Counted from the first letter of the stretch, positions 27,575 to 40,135 are shown. The stretch: 64,000 nt of DNA from Bacillus alkalisoli (GCF_002797415.1 NZ_KZ454944.1:643745-707744), one strand, 5' to 3'. A program made the numbers and translations. The notes: generated by a model from the letters alone, not told the origin.

Positions 27575-28858
27575 GTGAAGATCATAACCAACATGCATAA
27601 AACGTCATTAAAGAGATCCATTGAGTTAGGAACAGAAGCCCAACGTGAAGCAGTAAAAACTATATTAGCATCTGTACGTGAAAGTGGAGATGCCGCCGTT
27701 CATTACTATACAGAAAAATTCGACGGGGTAAACATCGTCAATTATAAAGTCTCGGAAGAAGAAATAGAAGAAGCATACAACGATGTATCAGAAGAAATCG
27801 TATCCATCATCATAGAGGCTGCTGAAAACATTCGCGACTTTCACCAGAACCAAAAGCGGTCTTCCTGGTTTACAACGAAACAAGATGGAACGATGCTTGG
27901 ACAAAAAATAACGCCACTTGACGCTGTAGGTGTATACGTGCCAGGGGGAACAGCAGCGTATCCTTCTTCCGTTTTAATGAATGTGATACCAGCACAAGTT
28001 GCAGGTGTCGAAAGAATTGTGATGACGTCACCTCCTAGAAAAGATGGAAAGCTCCCAGCTGGCGTGCTTGTGGCTGCTCATATTTTAGGAGTAGAAGAGA
28101 TTTACAAAGTCGGCGGAGCACAAGCAATTGCAGCACTTGCCTATGGTACAGAAACAATCGTACCTGTAGACAAAATAGTCGGGCCAGGAAATGTTTTTGT
28201 TGCACTAGCAAAACGGGAAGTGTACGGATTAGTAGATATAGACAGTATTGCCGGACCGAGCGAGATCGTTGTCCTAGCAGATGAAACAGCTTTACCGAAC
28301 GAAGTAGCAGCAGACTTACTTTCACAAGCAGAGCATGACACAATGGCATCGAGCATTCTCGTAACAACAAGTTTAGAGCTAGCCAAAGCTGTTGTAAAAG
28401 AAGTAGAAAACCAATTAGCCACACTGCCTAGAAAAGATATCGCAGCGGCATCAATAGAGCAGTTTGGCGTAGCATATGTGACCGACTCTATCGAAAAAGC
28501 AGTGGAAATAGTAAACGAACTAGCTCCAGAACATTTAGAAATTATGACAAAAAATCCGCTGGAACTTTTATCGCACATTCGTCATGCTGGCGCTATTTTC
28601 CTCGGTCGATACAGCTCCGAACCGGTTGGCGATTATTTTGCAGGCACGAACCATGTGTTGCCAACGAACGGAACAGCAAAATTCTCCAGTGGATTATCAG
28701 TAGATGAATTTACGAAAAAAACGAGCGTTGTTTCATACAGTAAACAGGCTTTAAAAGAGAACAGCGCTAAAATAGCAGCATTTGCTAGATTAGAAGGATT
28801 AGAAGCACATGCGAGAGCAGTAGAGGAAAGATGGAGAGGGGAAAAGGAAGATGAGTAG
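27575..28858 (+). CDS. hisD: Histidinol dehydrogenase
   Basis: 427 residues. GTG 27575 ([19 protein letters not shown]) is chosen over GTG 27566 because GAGGTG at about 27563 then has normal spacing and the N-terminus matches B. subtilis HisD. NAD-binding and zinc motifs: [32 protein letters not shown] and [12 protein letters not shown]. Catalyses the last two oxidations to histidine. Confidence 0.96.
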   Translation: MKIITNMHKTSLKRSIELGTEAQREAVKTILASVRESGDAAVHYYTEKFDGVNIVNYKVSEEEIEEAYNDVSEEIVSIIIEAAENIRDFHQNQKRSSWFTTKQDGTMLGQKITPLDAVGVYVPGGTAAYPSSVLMNVIPAQVAGVERIVMTSPPRKDGKLPAGVLVAAHILGVEEIYKVGGAQAIAALAYGTETIVPVDKIVGPGNVFVALAKREVYGLVDIDSIAGPSEIVVLADETALPNEVAADLLSQAEHDTMASSILVTTSLELAKAVVKEVENQLATLPRKDIAAASIEQFGVAYVTDSIEKAVEIVNELAPEHLEIMTKNPLELLSHIRHAGAIFLGRYSSEPVGDYFAGTNHVLPTNGTAKFSSGLSVDEFTKKTSVVSYSKQALKENSAKIAAFARLEGLEAHARAVEERWRGEKEDE

Positions 28859-29438
28859 AACGGCTGAAATAAACCGGGTAACAAATGAAACACAAATCCG
28901 CCTGCAACTAAATATAGATGGGGAAGGGGAGGCGAAGTTAGAAACACCAGTACCTTTCCTAAATCACATGCTCGACCTTTTTACAAAGCACGGTCAATTC
29001 GACGTAACCGTTCAAGCGAGTGGTGATATTGAAATTGATGACCACCATACAACCGAAGATATTGGTATTTGTCTTGGTATCGCACTAAAAGAGGCACTTG
29101 GTGATAAAAAAGGAATCAAGCGTTATGGCAATGCGTTTGTCCCGATGGATGAAGCACTTGCTCAAGTTGTCGTCGATTTAAGTAACCGACCGCATTTAGA
29201 AATGAGAGCGGAATTTCCAAGTCAAAAAGTTGGAACATTTGATACAGAGCTAGTTCACGAATTTTTATGGAAACTAGCACTCGAAGCACGGATCAACTTA
29301 CACGTTATCGTTCATTACGGAACGAACACACATCATATAATAGAAGCCATTTTTAAAGCACTCGGTCGCGCTATAGATGAAGCAACGAGTATAGACCCTC
29401 GTGTAAAAGGAGTTCCATCCACGAAAGGAATGTTATAG
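28851..29438 (+). CDS. hisB: Imidazoleglycerol-phosphate dehydratase
   Basis: 195 residues, overlapping hisD by 8 bp. Manganese-ligand motifs HHTTEDIGI and the equivalent [15 protein letters not shown]. Monofunctional, without a histidinol phosphatase domain. Confidence 0.97.
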   Translation: MSRTAEINRVTNETQIRLQLNIDGEGEAKLETPVPFLNHMLDLFTKHGQFDVTVQASGDIEIDDHHTTEDIGICLGIALKEALGDKKGIKRYGNAFVPMDEALAQVVVDLSNRPHLEMRAEFPSQKVGTFDTELVHEFLWKLALEARINLHVIVHYGTNTHHIIEAIFKALGRAIDEATSIDPRVKGVPSTKGML

Positions 29439-30080
29439 ATGATTGGCATCATTGATTATGGCATGGGCAATTTGTTTAGCGTTAGTAAAGCGCTCGAGCG
29501 GATTGGCGTTCCGTACTTTATTTCTCAAGACATAGAAGAGTTAACGCTTAAAGCGGACGGCTTATTACTGCCGGGTGTCGGATCGTTTAAAGATGCGATG
29601 GCCATTTTGAATGAAACAGGCTTGGCCGACTATATTCGATCCGAAGTAAAAAAGAAGCCATTACTTGGCATTTGTTTAGGAATGCAACTTCTCTTTCAGA
29701 AAAGTGAGGAAAACGGCCTTTCGGAAGGATTAGGTTTACTAGAAGGGGAAGTAGTAAAGTTTCCTGGAATAACATCAACCGGAGATCGATATAAAGTACC
29801 ACACATGGGATGGAACCATTTAACGGTGCAAAAACCATCTCCACTACTGACAGGTGTACCCAAAGGACATGTGTATTTTGTCCATTCTTATTATGTGAAG
29901 ATGGAGAAAACCAGTCTATTAGCAAGCTGCCAATATAACGTGGAAGTACCGGCTATTGTAGGTGGGGGAAATGTGTATGGTACACAATTTCATCCTGAGA
30001 AAAGTAGTGACGTTGGGATGACCATACTTCGCAATTTTGCAACCATCGTTGCGGACAGAAAAGGAGAGAGTTGCACATGA
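29439..30080 (+). CDS. hisH: Imidazole glycerol phosphate synthase glutaminase subunit
   Basis: 213 residues, starting directly after the hisB stop. Class I glutamine amidotransferase: nucleophile Cys in [10 protein letters not shown], His-Glu in FHPEKSS, oxyanion strand [11 protein letters not shown]. Pairs with HisF. Confidence 0.97.
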   Translation: MIGIIDYGMGNLFSVSKALERIGVPYFISQDIEELTLKADGLLLPGVGSFKDAMAILNETGLADYIRSEVKKKPLLGICLGMQLLFQKSEENGLSEGLGLLEGEVVKFPGITSTGDRYKVPHMGWNHLTVQKPSPLLTGVPKGHVYFVHSYYVKMEKTSLLASCQYNVEVPAIVGGGNVYGTQFHPEKSSDVGMTILRNFATIVADRKGESCT

Positions 30081-30811
30081 GTTTTACAATTTATCCAGCC
30101 ATTGATATGTTAGGTGGAAAATGTGTCCGATTACTGCAAGGAGATTATAGTAAAGAAACTGTTTATAGTGACTCCCCTTTTCTTATGGCAAAAAAATTCG
30201 CGGAATCTGGTGCCCAGTGGATACATATGGTCGACTTAGACGGTGCAAAAGCTGGCAAGCCAGTCAATACGAAGTTTGTTTTACAAGTTGCGAAACAATT
30301 AAATGCAAAAGTACAAATCGGTGGCGGAATTCGGACGGAAAAAGAAGTAGAAAGTTATTTGTCACAAGGGATAGACAGAGTTATTTTAGGAAGCGCTGCG
30401 ATTAATGACCCTTCTTTTGTAAAAAAGATGCTTAGTGAATACAAAGAGCGCATTGCGATCGGGATTGATGCGAAGAATGGCTATGTGGCAACAGAAGGAT
30501 GGACAACAACCTCACAAGTGAAGGCGACAGATTTAGGTGTTATGTTAGCAGAAGCGGGCGCAGAAACGTTTATCTTTACCGACATTGCAACCGATGGGAT
30601 GCTAAGCGGACCTAATATAGAAGCAACCGTTGAACTAGCGAAGAGAACAGGAAAATCAGTTATCGCTTCAGGTGGAGTTAGTTGTTTAGAGGATCTACTA
30701 GCATTGAAACAGTATGAAAGTGAAGGCGTTGTTGGCGCTATTGTTGGAAAAGCCATTTATACAAATAAAATTGATTTGCGTCAAGCATTAAACGAGGTGT
30801 CAGCCCCATGA
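30077..30811 (+). CDS. hisA: ProFAR isomerase HisA
   Basis: 244 residues from ATG 30077, with AAGGAGAG upstream. TIM barrel with [14 protein letters not shown] at the start and phosphate-binding glycines GGGIRTE and SGGVS. Overlaps hisH by 4 bp and hisF by 4 bp. Confidence 0.97.
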   Translation: MSFTIYPAIDMLGGKCVRLLQGDYSKETVYSDSPFLMAKKFAESGAQWIHMVDLDGAKAGKPVNTKFVLQVAKQLNAKVQIGGGIRTEKEVESYLSQGIDRVILGSAAINDPSFVKKMLSEYKERIAIGIDAKNGYVATEGWTTTSQVKATDLGVMLAEAGAETFIFTDIATDGMLSGPNIEATVELAKRTGKSVIASGGVSCLEDLLALKQYESEGVVGAIVGKAIYTNKIDLRQALNEVSAP

Positions 30812-31566
30812 TCACGAAAAGAATTATTCCGTGCTTAGACGTAAAAGACGGACGTGTCGTAAAAGGAGTGCAGTTCGTTTCGCTAAGAGATGCAGGTGAT
30901 CCTGTCGAACTGGCAGCTTTTTACGATAAAGAAGGTGCTGACGAGCTCGTTTTTTTAGATATATCTGCTTCACATGAAGGAAGAAAAACGATGGTTCATG
31001 TTGTAGAGCAAGTAGCAAGCACACTAGCGATACCATTTACGGTTGGGGGTGGTATTAATAGTGTAGAAGATATGAAAAAAATGCTTCGCGCAGGTGCGGA
31101 TAAAGTTTCCCTTAACACAGCAGCATTATTAAGGCCAGTGTTAATTCAAGAAGGCGCGGATTTCTTTGGCTCCCAATGCATAGTAGTTGCAATAGATGCG
31201 AAATACAATAAAGAGCTTGGTTCCTGGCGAGTATTCACTCATGGAGGCCGAAACCGTACAGATTGGGAAGTAGTCGAGTGGGCACAAAAGGCAGTGGAGC
31301 TTGGTGCAGGAGAAATTTTGTTAACAAGTATGGATAGCGATGGAGAAAAGAACGGCTTTTCTATTGAACTAACAAGAAAAGTAAGTGAAGCAGTGACAGT
31401 TCCGGTTATTGCATCTGGTGGCGCTGGCAATGCAGAGCACTTTAAAGAAGTTTTTGAAAAAGGAAAAGCAGATGCAGCGTTGGCAGCATCGATTTTTCAT
31501 TATAAAGAAACGTCTGTTAGCGAAGTAAAAGCATTTTTGCAACAAGAGGGGGTACTTGTAAGATGA
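30808..31566 (+). CDS. hisF: Imidazole glycerol phosphate synthase cyclase subunit
   Basis: 252 residues. TIM barrel with [16 protein letters not shown], catalytic Asp in CLDV, and the region [17 protein letters not shown] overlap with hisA. Confidence 0.97.
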   Translation: MITKRIIPCLDVKDGRVVKGVQFVSLRDAGDPVELAAFYDKEGADELVFLDISASHEGRKTMVHVVEQVASTLAIPFTVGGGINSVEDMKKMLRAGADKVSLNTAALLRPVLIQEGADFFGSQCIVVAIDAKYNKELGSWRVFTHGGRNRTDWEVVEWAQKAVELGAGEILLTSMDSDGEKNGFSIELTRKVSEAVTVPVIASGGAGNAEHFKEVFEKGKADAALAASIFHYKETSVSEVKAFLQQEGVLVR

Positions 31567-32177
31567 TAAAATTCGATGAAAATGGATTAGTTCCGGCAAT
31601 TGTTCAAGATGCCAAAACGAAAGAAGTGCTAACGCTCGCTTACATGAACGAAGAATCGTTGAATCTTACATTAGAAACGAAAGAAACGTGGTTTTGGAGT
31701 AGGTCAAGACAAGAGCTTTGGCATAAAGGTGCCACTTCAGGAAACACACAAAAAGTGGTCGAACTAACATATGACTGTGATCAAGATGCTGTTTTAGTGC
31801 TAGTCGTACCGAACGGTCCCGCTTGTCATACAGGGGAGGGGACATGTTTCCACGAAACGGTTTATAAAGATAATAAGCAAATCTCCGAGAACCGTGACAT
31901 TTTGTCCTTACTAGAAACGGTCATTGTACAAAGACAAAAAGAAATGCCAGAAGGCTCCTATACAACGTATTTATTCGAAAAAGGTGTAGACAAAATTTTA
32001 AAGAAAGTCGGAGAAGAAGCCGCAGAAGTCATCATCGCCGCCAAAAACAATGACAAACAAGAACTAAAATGGGAAACCGCCGACCTACTATTTCACCTAT
32101 TAGTCCTACTAAAACAACAAAACGTCCCACTTAAAGAAGTATTAGAAGTATTGCAAGAGAGGCATAAGAAGGAATAG
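31563..32177 (+). CDS. hisI: Bifunctional phosphoribosyl-AMP cyclohydrolase / phosphoribosyl-ATP pyrophosphatase
   Basis: 204 residues, a HisIE fusion. The N-terminal cyclohydrolase has [16 protein letters not shown] and CHTGEGTCF; the C-terminal MazG-like pyrophosphatase (about 115-200) has [16 protein letters not shown]. Last gene of the hisZGDBHAFI operon; no clear terminator follows, but a family A repeat lies 58 bp on. Confidence 0.97.
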   Translation: MIKFDENGLVPAIVQDAKTKEVLTLAYMNEESLNLTLETKETWFWSRSRQELWHKGATSGNTQKVVELTYDCDQDAVLVLVVPNGPACHTGEGTCFHETVYKDNKQISENRDILSLLETVIVQRQKEMPEGSYTTYLFEKGVDKILKKVGEEAAEVIIAAKNNDKQELKWETADLLFHLLVLLKQQNVPLKEVLEVLQERHKKE

Positions 32178-32234
32178 AAGTAATTTAAAGTATAATTAAG
32201 GTTTTGATTTTAGTAATTAAAGTATAAAACTATG

Positions 32235-32397
32235 TGTGTTGATGTACGCTACAGGCGCGAGACTCCTGCGGGAAAGCGTGTTAAGTGAGACCCCGCAGGC
32301 GCTCTTGCGCCGAGGAGTAGGTTTTTTCACGACAGTGAAAATAACCTTCCTTTTTACCGCCCGCGGAAAGCGAGTGCCTGTAGCGTACATCAACACA
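32235..32397. repeat. Family A element, copy 5 (long form)
   Basis: TGTGTTGATGTACGCTACAG and CTGTAGCGTACATCAACACA are perfect inverted outer arms (22 bp in full). The core matches copy 2, with the TTTTTTCAC..GTGAAAATAACC module. Lies behind the his operon. Confidence 0.9.
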
Positions 32398-32628
32398 GTT
32401 CGAAGTCGTTTCTTTATAATAATACTTTTTAAACAAACGTTTGATTAACTGGAACGAAAGTAATTAATCCAACAACACTTCTCACCATTCTTACCTTATT
32501 AATCATTATCCTACAAAACAAAAAAACCACTTTCTTCCCTCTATCATCATCTCCAGAATATTCATCTATTCGCTTTTGTCTAATCTGTGGTATACTTACA
32601 CGGTTAGAGAGAAGGGACGGATGCAAAA

Positions 32629-34068
32629 ATGGGAAACCAAACAAACATCAATCAAATTGCAAAAGTAATCCCATTTGAGCAAAATGGGGAATATTATTTT
32701 CAAAAAGGATTACGTGCTTACCGTAAGCGCGATTTATATAAAGCAAGAAAATGGTTTCAACGTGCCGCTACGTTACAACCGAGCGATGCAAACGTTGTAA
32801 GTCAATACGCCATCGTTCTAATGGAACTAGGCGACTACCAAGCTTCCAACGACCTTTTTTATAAAATCATCCATCAACTAAATGACGAAATGTATGATTG
32901 TCATTATTTTTTAGCGAATAACTATGCATACTTAGGTTTGTTCCAAGAAGCAAAAAAGCATGCGGAAGAATATTTAACGATGGAACCAGATGGCGAATTT
33001 GCCGATGATGCGGAAGATTTATTAGACCTTTTAGAACTCGATGAAGATGACGAAGAAGAAGAGCTAACGTTTTCGCAAGATCAGCTCATCGTGATGCAAG
33101 AAAAATCGAGAGACTTATTAGAAGCAGGCGAGCTTGAAGAAGCGCTTGATTTGCTTCATGAAATAATCGAAGAATACCCAAACTTTTGGTCCGCATACAA
33201 CAACCTAGCCCTAGCATACTTTTACAAAGGTGACTTAACTAGTGCCAAGAAGATATTATTTGACGTGTTAGAAAAAAATCCAGGTAACTTGCATGCGCTT
33301 TGTAACCTTGTAGTGTTTTACTATTATGAGAATAATGAAGAAGGTACGAACCAATTAGCAGACAGGTTAGTGAATGTAACTCCTATGCTAATCGAGCATC
33401 GTTACAAATTAGGTGCAACATTTGGATTAATTGGACGACATGAACTTGCCTATAAATGGCTACGTTCAATTCATCGAAACGGTTTTCACGGAGATGGAAC
33501 TTTTCACTATTGGTTAAGTCATGCTGCTTATCATACAAACAATGGGAAAGTTGCCAAACAAGCTTGGGAGCGTGTGATGGAGTTAAATCCAGAAAAAGCC
33601 GGTTCAGAGCCGTGGGCGACAGATGAAAATCCAATAGCATCAAATGTAGTTGCAGAGCAGCTTTTTAAAATTTTCATGTCTAGTTTATCGTCCAAAACGA
33701 CAGTGAAAGAAGTATTACAGCAACCTTGGAAAACACCGTTTGTGAAAGACTTTGCCTTATATGCATTATTGAACAAGAAGGATGTACATGGGACTGTAAG
33801 TTCTTTATATGAAGTGGCAAAAAAAATCTTCGAAGAAAATAATGACGAAATGGTACAAGGATGGTTCCGTTTCTATGAACTATTGAAAGAAAATAATATG
33901 AGTTTAGAAAACATACGAAGCTGGGCTGCCGCTTTTGAATATTCCCTTTTAAAAAGCAATGGTGTGAAAGTTACACAGCAAACGATTGCTACTAAATACG
34001 AACTATCCATCAGCACGCTACGAAGTTACCTCAAACTAATCAAAGACAAAAACCTTCTTCCTTCATAA
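32629..34068 (+). CDS. yvcD: Tetratricopeptide-repeat protein YvcD
   Basis: 479 residues from ATG 32629, RBS AAGGGACGG. TPR units are visible at about 22-125 (YYFQKGLRAYRKRDLYKARKW) and 160-235 (LLEAGELEEALDLLHEII), separated by an acidic stretch (ELDEDDEEEELTF). The C-terminal part ends in a helix-turn-helix-like segment (TKYELSISTLRSYLKLIK). Cytoplasmic scaffold of unknown role, located between the his operon and trxB as in B. subtilis. Confidence 0.9.
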   Translation: MGNQTNINQIAKVIPFEQNGEYYFQKGLRAYRKRDLYKARKWFQRAATLQPSDANVVSQYAIVLMELGDYQASNDLFYKIIHQLNDEMYDCHYFLANNYAYLGLFQEAKKHAEEYLTMEPDGEFADDAEDLLDLLELDEDDEEEELTFSQDQLIVMQEKSRDLLEAGELEEALDLLHEIIEEYPNFWSAYNNLALAYFYKGDLTSAKKILFDVLEKNPGNLHALCNLVVFYYYENNEEGTNQLADRLVNVTPMLIEHRYKLGATFGLIGRHELAYKWLRSIHRNGFHGDGTFHYWLSHAAYHTNNGKVAKQAWERVMELNPEKAGSEPWATDENPIASNVVAEQLFKIFMSSLSSKTTVKEVLQQPWKTPFVKDFALYALLNKKDVHGTVSSLYEVAKKIFEENNDEMVQGWFRFYELLKENNMSLENIRSWAAAFEYSLLKSNGVKVTQQTIATKYELSISTLRSYLKLIKDKNLLPS

Positions 34069-34091
34069 TTTATGAGGGAAGGGGGTTTTTC
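34052..34091 (+). terminator. Terminator after yvcD
   Basis: CTTCTTCCTTCATAA pairs with TTATGAGGGAAGGGG and is followed by TTTTT; the left arm includes the end of the yvcD coding region. Confidence 0.8.
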
Positions 34092-34120
34092 TATTATTGA
34101 AAACTGCAAACTACATGGGG

Positions 34121-34300
34121 GTGTAGCATAAAAGTGGAAAAGTGTAGCAAAAAAGATTTAAGGTGTAGCATAAATCGTGTAATGTGTAACAAAAAAAGTA
34201 GTAGTGTAACATAAAGATGAAGAAGTGTAACATAAAACATGAAGAGTGTATCAAAAATTATCCAAAGCGTAACAAAAAACAACCTATGTGTAGCATAAAA
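34121..34300. repeat. 21-bp-period repeat array 2 (motif GTGTARCAWAAA)
   Basis: Nine copies start at 34121, 34142, 34163, 34184, 34204, 34225, 34246, 34267 and 34288 (steps of 21, once 20). The 12-bp core is GTGTAGCATAAA or GTGTAACAAAAA, and the intervening 9 bp vary. The array fills the gap between the yvcD terminator and the trxB promoter region. Confidence 0.85.
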
Positions 34301-34417
34301 TAAAAACAATCTTCCCTAAAAAAGTAATACCCGTATCCCCAATCATACATAAGCAAATTATTGGACGAAAACCTCTTTGTTTTATAGGATAGTAAGTGGG
34401 AATACTTATTATGATGA

Positions 34418-35422
<1,005 letters not shown>

Positions 35423-35577
35423 TACGAAAGAATTGACACAAAAAGTTCAACAATGTAAAAGTTGTCGAATTTTGTTAATGAAAACGTAACTCCGCTTTAA
35501 CCTGTTTGTAACAACACTGAAATATTAATTGGGTATTATAAAGATAGTAATTGACCCCCTTTTATTTATATATTTTT

Positions 35578-35610
35578 GACACAGGTACCCTTTTCCTGTG
35601 TCCTTTTTTT
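35578..35610 (+). terminator. Terminator downstream of trxB
   Basis: GACACAGG and CCTGTGTC form a perfect stem followed by seven T, 155 bp after the trxB stop. Confidence 0.85.
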
Positions 35611-35931
35611 GTCTAAATGGAAAGACAAAATTGAAAAACTTGTAGAAACTTGTCCAATAACTTCGAGAAAAAACAACCACTTGTCAGAAAAGCGTACAAA
35701 CTATTTCAAAAAAGTTTTACTCCAGCAAAGGAAATCGCGCTTCTATGTCCAATAACTATGAAAAGCTTATGCTATAATTTATAATTAATAAAATGAATTC
35801 GTTTACACTCATACCAAGATAATTTATTTATAATAATTATGTTTGAAACTGGTTTTGTGTTGGTGAAAATACTTGGAATAAAATCTTTTCATCAAAGGTT
35901 GTTACAATTTTAATATTTAAACCAAGAGTGG

Positions 35932-36080
35932 TTGGAGCAGAAGGTACTTGACTCCTGCGGGAAGTAGAGCGAAGCGTGAGACCCCACAGGCGGGACGCCG
36001 AGGAGTAGGTTTTTTCACGATAGTGAAAATAACCTTCCGCTGCGCTCCCCGCGGAAAGCAAGTGCCTGCAGCGGAAAGGA
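35932..36080. repeat. Family A element, copy 6 (long form)
   Basis: Left end TTGGAGCAGAAGGTACTTG and right end CAAGTGCCTGCAGCGGAAAG; the core contains GACTCCTGCGGGAAG, GAGACCCCACAGGCG, GCCGAGGAGTAGG and the TTTTTTCAC module. The interval from 35611 to 36287 otherwise shows no gene. Confidence 0.85.
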
Positions 36081-36287
36081 ACGAGTAAACTAATAATGCA
36101 TTTTGCAATTAGAATTGGCGAAATAAGCAAGGTTTAAATTGTTCTTATAATGAAAACATCAACTATTAGAACTACTCCTAAAATCTTACCAGTGTGCAAA
36201 CGAAAAAGTTACAATAAAATAGTAGGAGCAACTTTTAAGGTCGCTCTTCATTTAATATACAAGTCCAGAAGAGTTGAGGTGACAAAG

Positions 36288-36746
36288 ATGCAACGTGTAA
36301 CAAACTGCGTATTAATGAAAGAAGACAAAGTACTACTTCTCCAAAAACCAAGAAGAGGTTGGTGGGTTGCACCAGGCGGAAAAATGGAATTAGAAGAGTC
36401 TGTGAAAGATTCCGTAGTCCGTGAATATCGCGAAGAAACAGGCATATATTTAAAAAATCCTCTTTTAAAAGGTGTATTTACCATAATCATAAAAGAACAA
36501 GACAAAATCGTATCCGAATGGATGATGTTCACTTTCCTAGCAACAGAATATGACGGATTAAACGTAGATGAATCAGAAGAAGGAACCATTGAATGGCATC
36601 CAATTCAAACTATCTCTCAACTGCCAATGGCAGAAGGAGACCATCATATATTAGACTATTGTATAAAAGGCAAAGGCATGATATACGGTACATTCACGTA
36701 TACACCTGACTTTGAACTACTATCATATCGACTTGATCCGAACTAA
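36288..36746 (+). CDS. yvcI: Nudix hydrolase YvcI
   Basis: 152 residues from ATG 36288, preceded by GAGGTGAC; the frame extends 46 codons upstream without an RBS. Nudix box GGKMELEESVKDSVVREYREET, in two parts, fits GX5EX7REUXEEXGU. 8-oxo-dGTPase-like; substrate unknown. First gene of the conserved yvcI-rapZ-yvcK-whiA-crh cluster. Confidence 0.93.
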   Translation: MQRVTNCVLMKEDKVLLLQKPRRGWWVAPGGKMELEESVKDSVVREYREETGIYLKNPLLKGVFTIIIKEQDKIVSEWMMFTFLATEYDGLNVDESEEGTIEWHPIQTISQLPMAEGDHHILDYCIKGKGMIYGTFTYTPDFELLSYRLDPN

Positions 36747-36764
36747 TTAAAGGAGGTTGAAGCT

Positions 36765-37652
36765 ATGAGTACAGGCTCAACAGACATTCAACTAGTAATT
36801 GTAACTGGAATGAGTGGAGCTGGTAAAACAGTTGCCATCCAAAGTTTAGAAGATTTAGGCTTCTTTTGTGTCGACAACCTTCCACCTTCATTACTTCCTA
36901 AATTCCTTGAATTAATGGAAGACACGGGAAGTAAAATGACAAAAGTGGCGATTGGAATGGATTTGCGAGGTCGTGAGTTTTTCGAAAGCCTTTTCGAAGC
37001 ACTTGATGATTTAGCAGAGATTTCTTGGGTAACGCCACAAATAATTTTCTTAGATGCAAAGGATTCTGTTCTAGTAAGCAGATATAAAGAAACTCGTAGG
37101 TCACATCCTCTATCCAAATCAGGATTACCGTTAGAAGGTATCCAAAACGAGCGTAACTTACTCGAAGAGCTAAAAGGAAGAGCACAAGTCCTATTAGATA
37201 CTTCTGATCTTAAGCCACGTGAATTGCGTGAAAAAGTATTATCCACATTTGCCACACATTCGAAACAAACATTTAAAGTAAATGTCGTATCTTTTGGGTT
37301 CAAATATGGCACGCCTATTGACGCGGATTTAATGTTTGATGTGCGTTTTTTACCGAATCCACATTATATTGATCATATGAGACCAATGACAGGATTAGAT
37401 GAAGAAGTATCATCTTATGTGTTAAAATGGAGTGAAACCCAAAAATTCATTGAAAAACTATCGGATTTATTAGCATTTATGCTTCCTTACTATAAACGTG
37501 AAGGGAAAAGTCAGTTAGTTATTGCGATAGGTTGTACAGGTGGGCAACATCGATCTGTAACATTAGCGGAATACTTTACGAAACATTTGCAAACAGAGTA
37601 CGATACAATCGTCACGCACCGAGATATTGAGCGTCGAAAGGATCCTCATTAA
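36765..37652 (+). CDS. rapZ: RNase adapter/nucleotide-binding protein RapZ (YvcJ)
   Basis: 295 residues, RBS AAAGGAGG. Walker [10 protein letters not shown], a Walker B-like strand, and the C-terminal RapZ domain with [18 protein letters not shown]. In B. subtilis YvcJ is a GTPase affecting competence. Overlaps yvcK by 1 bp. Confidence 0.95.
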   Translation: MSTGSTDIQLVIVTGMSGAGKTVAIQSLEDLGFFCVDNLPPSLLPKFLELMEDTGSKMTKVAIGMDLRGREFFESLFEALDDLAEISWVTPQIIFLDAKDSVLVSRYKETRRSHPLSKSGLPLEGIQNERNLLEELKGRAQVLLDTSDLKPRELREKVLSTFATHSKQTFKVNVVSFGFKYGTPIDADLMFDVRFLPNPHYIDHMRPMTGLDEEVSSYVLKWSETQKFIEKLSDLLAFMLPYYKREGKSQLVIAIGCTGGQHRSVTLAEYFTKHLQTEYDTIVTHRDIERRKDPH

Positions 37653-38614
37653 TGAACAGGGGAAAACTTCCTAAAGTCGTCATCATTGGCGGCGGAACAG
37701 GTTTATCTGTTTTATTACGGGGGTTAAAGCATTATGACATCGACATTACAGCCGTCGTAACGGTTGCGGATGACGGGGGTAGCTCTGGCCGATTAAGAGA
37801 TGAGCTCCATATTCCACCACCAGGCGATGTTCGTAATGTGCTTGCTGCATTATCTGACGTAGAGCCGCTTATTGAAGATCTATTCCAACATCGTTTTCAA
37901 ACAGGTAATGGACTTTCTGGTCACTCGCTTGGAAACTTATTGTTAGCAGCAATGACAACGATTAAAGGCGACTTCGTTCATGCGATTCGGGAAATGAGTA
38001 AAGTATTGAACGTCCGTGGAAAAGTATTACCTGCAGCGAACCAAAGCGTCGTCCTTCATGCTGAAATGGAAGATGGCACAATTGTCTCTGGTGAATCGAA
38101 AATACCTTACTCAGGTAAACGTATTAATCGAGTGTTTTTAACACCTGAAAACTTAGAGCCATTACAAGAAACAGTTGATGAAATTATGCAGGCTGACTTA
38201 ATTATTATTGGACCAGGTAGCTTATACACAAGTATTTTGCCTAATTTATTAGTTCCAAAAATCGGTGAAGCGGTATGTCACTCAAAAGCCAAGAAGGTAT
38301 ACATTTGTAATATAATGACACAAGCAGGTGAGACATTAGACTATACAGCTAGTGACCACTTAAAGGCTTTATACAAACATATTTCTACACCTTTTATTGA
38401 CACCGTACTAGTTAATGAAGAAAATATTCCAGAAATGATTAAAGATCGGTATAAAAAAGAACTTGCCAAACCGGTAACATATGACTTTGAAAAACTTTCT
38501 AGCTTAGGGGTAGAAGTGCTACATGATAAAATTGTGCAACATGTAGATGGTGTTATTAGGCATGACACACAAAAAGTAGCTTCGATTTTATACTCTATGT
38601 TAAAAGTAAAATAA
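37652..38614 (+). CDS. yvcK: Gluconeogenesis factor YvcK (CofD-like)
   Basis: 320 residues; nucleotide-sugar binding N-terminus VVIIGGGTGLSVLLRGLKHY and ADDGGSSGRLRDE. UDP-GlcNAc-binding regulator required for growth on gluconeogenic carbon sources and for correct PBP1 localisation in B. subtilis. Confidence 0.95.
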   Translation: MNRGKLPKVVIIGGGTGLSVLLRGLKHYDIDITAVVTVADDGGSSGRLRDELHIPPPGDVRNVLAALSDVEPLIEDLFQHRFQTGNGLSGHSLGNLLLAAMTTIKGDFVHAIREMSKVLNVRGKVLPAANQSVVLHAEMEDGTIVSGESKIPYSGKRINRVFLTPENLEPLQETVDEIMQADLIIIGPGSLYTSILPNLLVPKIGEAVCHSKAKKVYICNIMTQAGETLDYTASDHLKALYKHISTPFIDTVLVNEENIPEMIKDRYKKELAKPVTYDFEKLSSLGVEVLHDKIVQHVDGVIRHDTQKVASILYSMLKVK

Positions 38615-38789
38615 AAAGTGCACGAGTACACGCAAAATTAAAGTGCACCTCTAATCAGTTTCATGGTAAAGTTAATGAAAACAGAAATAGTGCAAACGGA
38701 TGCGCATTGTACATTATGAAACATATTCAGGTGGTTGAGATGTTCTTCATCACTTCCCCAATCATTTTTCTCAAGAGGGGGGAAATCAC

Positions 38790-39731
38790 ATGTCATACGC
38801 ATCAGAAACGAAAAAAGAATTAACAACTATTGAAGTAAAAGATTGTTGCGCAAAAGCGGAACTTGCTGCACTAATCCGTATGAATGGTGCACTATCTTTT
38901 TCTAATAAAAAAATAATTCTCGATATCCAAACCGAGAATGCAGCCATTGCACGACGTATTTATACGTTAACGAAGAAATTGTACGACGTTCGTGTAGAAC
39001 TTTTAGTTCGAAAGAAAATGCGATTAAAAAAGAATAACGTATATATCGTTCGATACGCTGAACAAGCTCAAAGCATTTTAACAGAGCTACAGATTTTGAA
39101 AGATGGCTTCACATTTGTTCGCGATATTTCACCAACGTTAATCGAAAAAAAATGTTGTAAGCGCTCCTATTTACGCGGGGCATTTTTAGCAGGTGGATCA
39201 GTTAATAATCCAGAAACATCTTCGTACCACCTTGAAGTATTCACTTTATACAAAGAACATAACGACTCTTTGTGTGAGTTAATGAATACATTTCAGTTAA
39301 ACAGTAAAACATTAGAACGGAAAAAAGGCTTCATCAACTATTTAAAAGAAGCCGAAAAAATCGTAGAATTACTAAATATAATGGGTGCTCACCAAGCGCT
39401 CTTGAAGTTTGAAGACATTCGAATTGTTCGTGACATGCGTAACTCTGTTAACAGGCTAGTAAACTGCGAAACAGCCAACTTAAACAAAACAATTAGCGCC
39501 GCAATACGCCAAGTAGAAAACATTCGTTATATCGATGAATCAGCTGGTCTACAAATTTTGCCTGATAAACTTAGAGAAATTGCGGAACTACGCGTTACGT
39601 ATCAAGACGTGACTTTGAAAGAACTAGGCGAAATGGTTTCAAGTGGTACCATCAGTAAGTCCGGAATCAACCACCGCCTACGAAAAATAGATGAAATTGC
39701 CGATAAACTTCGCGCAGGGGAAAAAGTTTAA
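38790..39731 (+). CDS. whiA: DNA-binding protein WhiA
   Basis: 313 residues, RBS AGAGGGGGG. N-terminal LAGLIDADG-like domain ([21 protein letters not shown]) and C-terminal WhiA helix-turn-helix ([20 protein letters not shown]). Affects cell division and chromosome segregation in Bacillus. Confidence 0.96.
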   Translation: MSYASETKKELTTIEVKDCCAKAELAALIRMNGALSFSNKKIILDIQTENAAIARRIYTLTKKLYDVRVELLVRKKMRLKKNNVYIVRYAEQAQSILTELQILKDGFTFVRDISPTLIEKKCCKRSYLRGAFLAGGSVNNPETSSYHLEVFTLYKEHNDSLCELMNTFQLNSKTLERKKGFINYLKEAEKIVELLNIMGAHQALLKFEDIRIVRDMRNSVNRLVNCETANLNKTISAAIRQVENIRYIDESAGLQILPDKLREIAELRVTYQDVTLKELGEMVSSGTISKSGINHRLRKIDEIADKLRAGEKV

Positions 39732-39765
39732 CCTTTTAAAGATAGATTTAGAGGAGGAAAAAGAC

Positions 39766-40023
39766 ATGGTTAATAAACAAGTACAAGTAGGATTAAAAAC
39801 AGGATTACAAGCACGCCCAGCTGCTCTTTTCGTTCAAGAGGCAAACCGTTACACAGCCGATATTTTCTTAGAAAAAGACGGTAAAAAAGTAAATGCCAAA
39901 AGCATCATGGGCTTAATGAGTTTAGCAGTAAGTTCAGGTGCAACAATCACCCTAATCACAGACGGCCACGACGAGCAAGAAGCATTAGACGCATTGGTGA
40001 AGTTTGTGGAGCAAGAAGGATAA
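39766..40023 (+). CDS. crh: HPr-like catabolite repression protein Crh
   Basis: 85 residues from ATG 39766, behind GAGGAGG. HPr fold in which the PEP-dependent His15 is replaced by Gln (GLQARPAA), while the regulatory Ser46 site is kept (SIMGLMSLAVS), the defining Crh pattern. It is a substrate of HprK (20783) and co-repressor of CcpA. Confidence 0.97.
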   Translation: MVNKQVQVGLKTGLQARPAALFVQEANRYTADIFLEKDGKKVNAKSIMGLMSLAVSSGATITLITDGHDEQEALDALVKFVEQEG

Positions 40024-40069
40024 TTAGTGATTAGGGGTTAGGAAAACCTTAGTGATGAATTGAAAATAG

Positions 40070-40100
40070 AACAACACCTTTTTTGAGGGTGTTGTTTTTT
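40070..40100 (+). terminator. Terminator after crh
   Basis: AACAACACC and GGTGTTGTT form the stem, followed by TTTTT. Confidence 0.85.
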
Positions 40101-40135
40101 ATTTATTGAGGTTATGATCCATAGAATTATAATCA

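Noticed and set aside
34094-34309. Minus-strand frame rich in Leu, Phe and Thr over array 2
   Set aside because: Periodic artefact of the 21-bp repeat; no RBS and no recognisable protein character.
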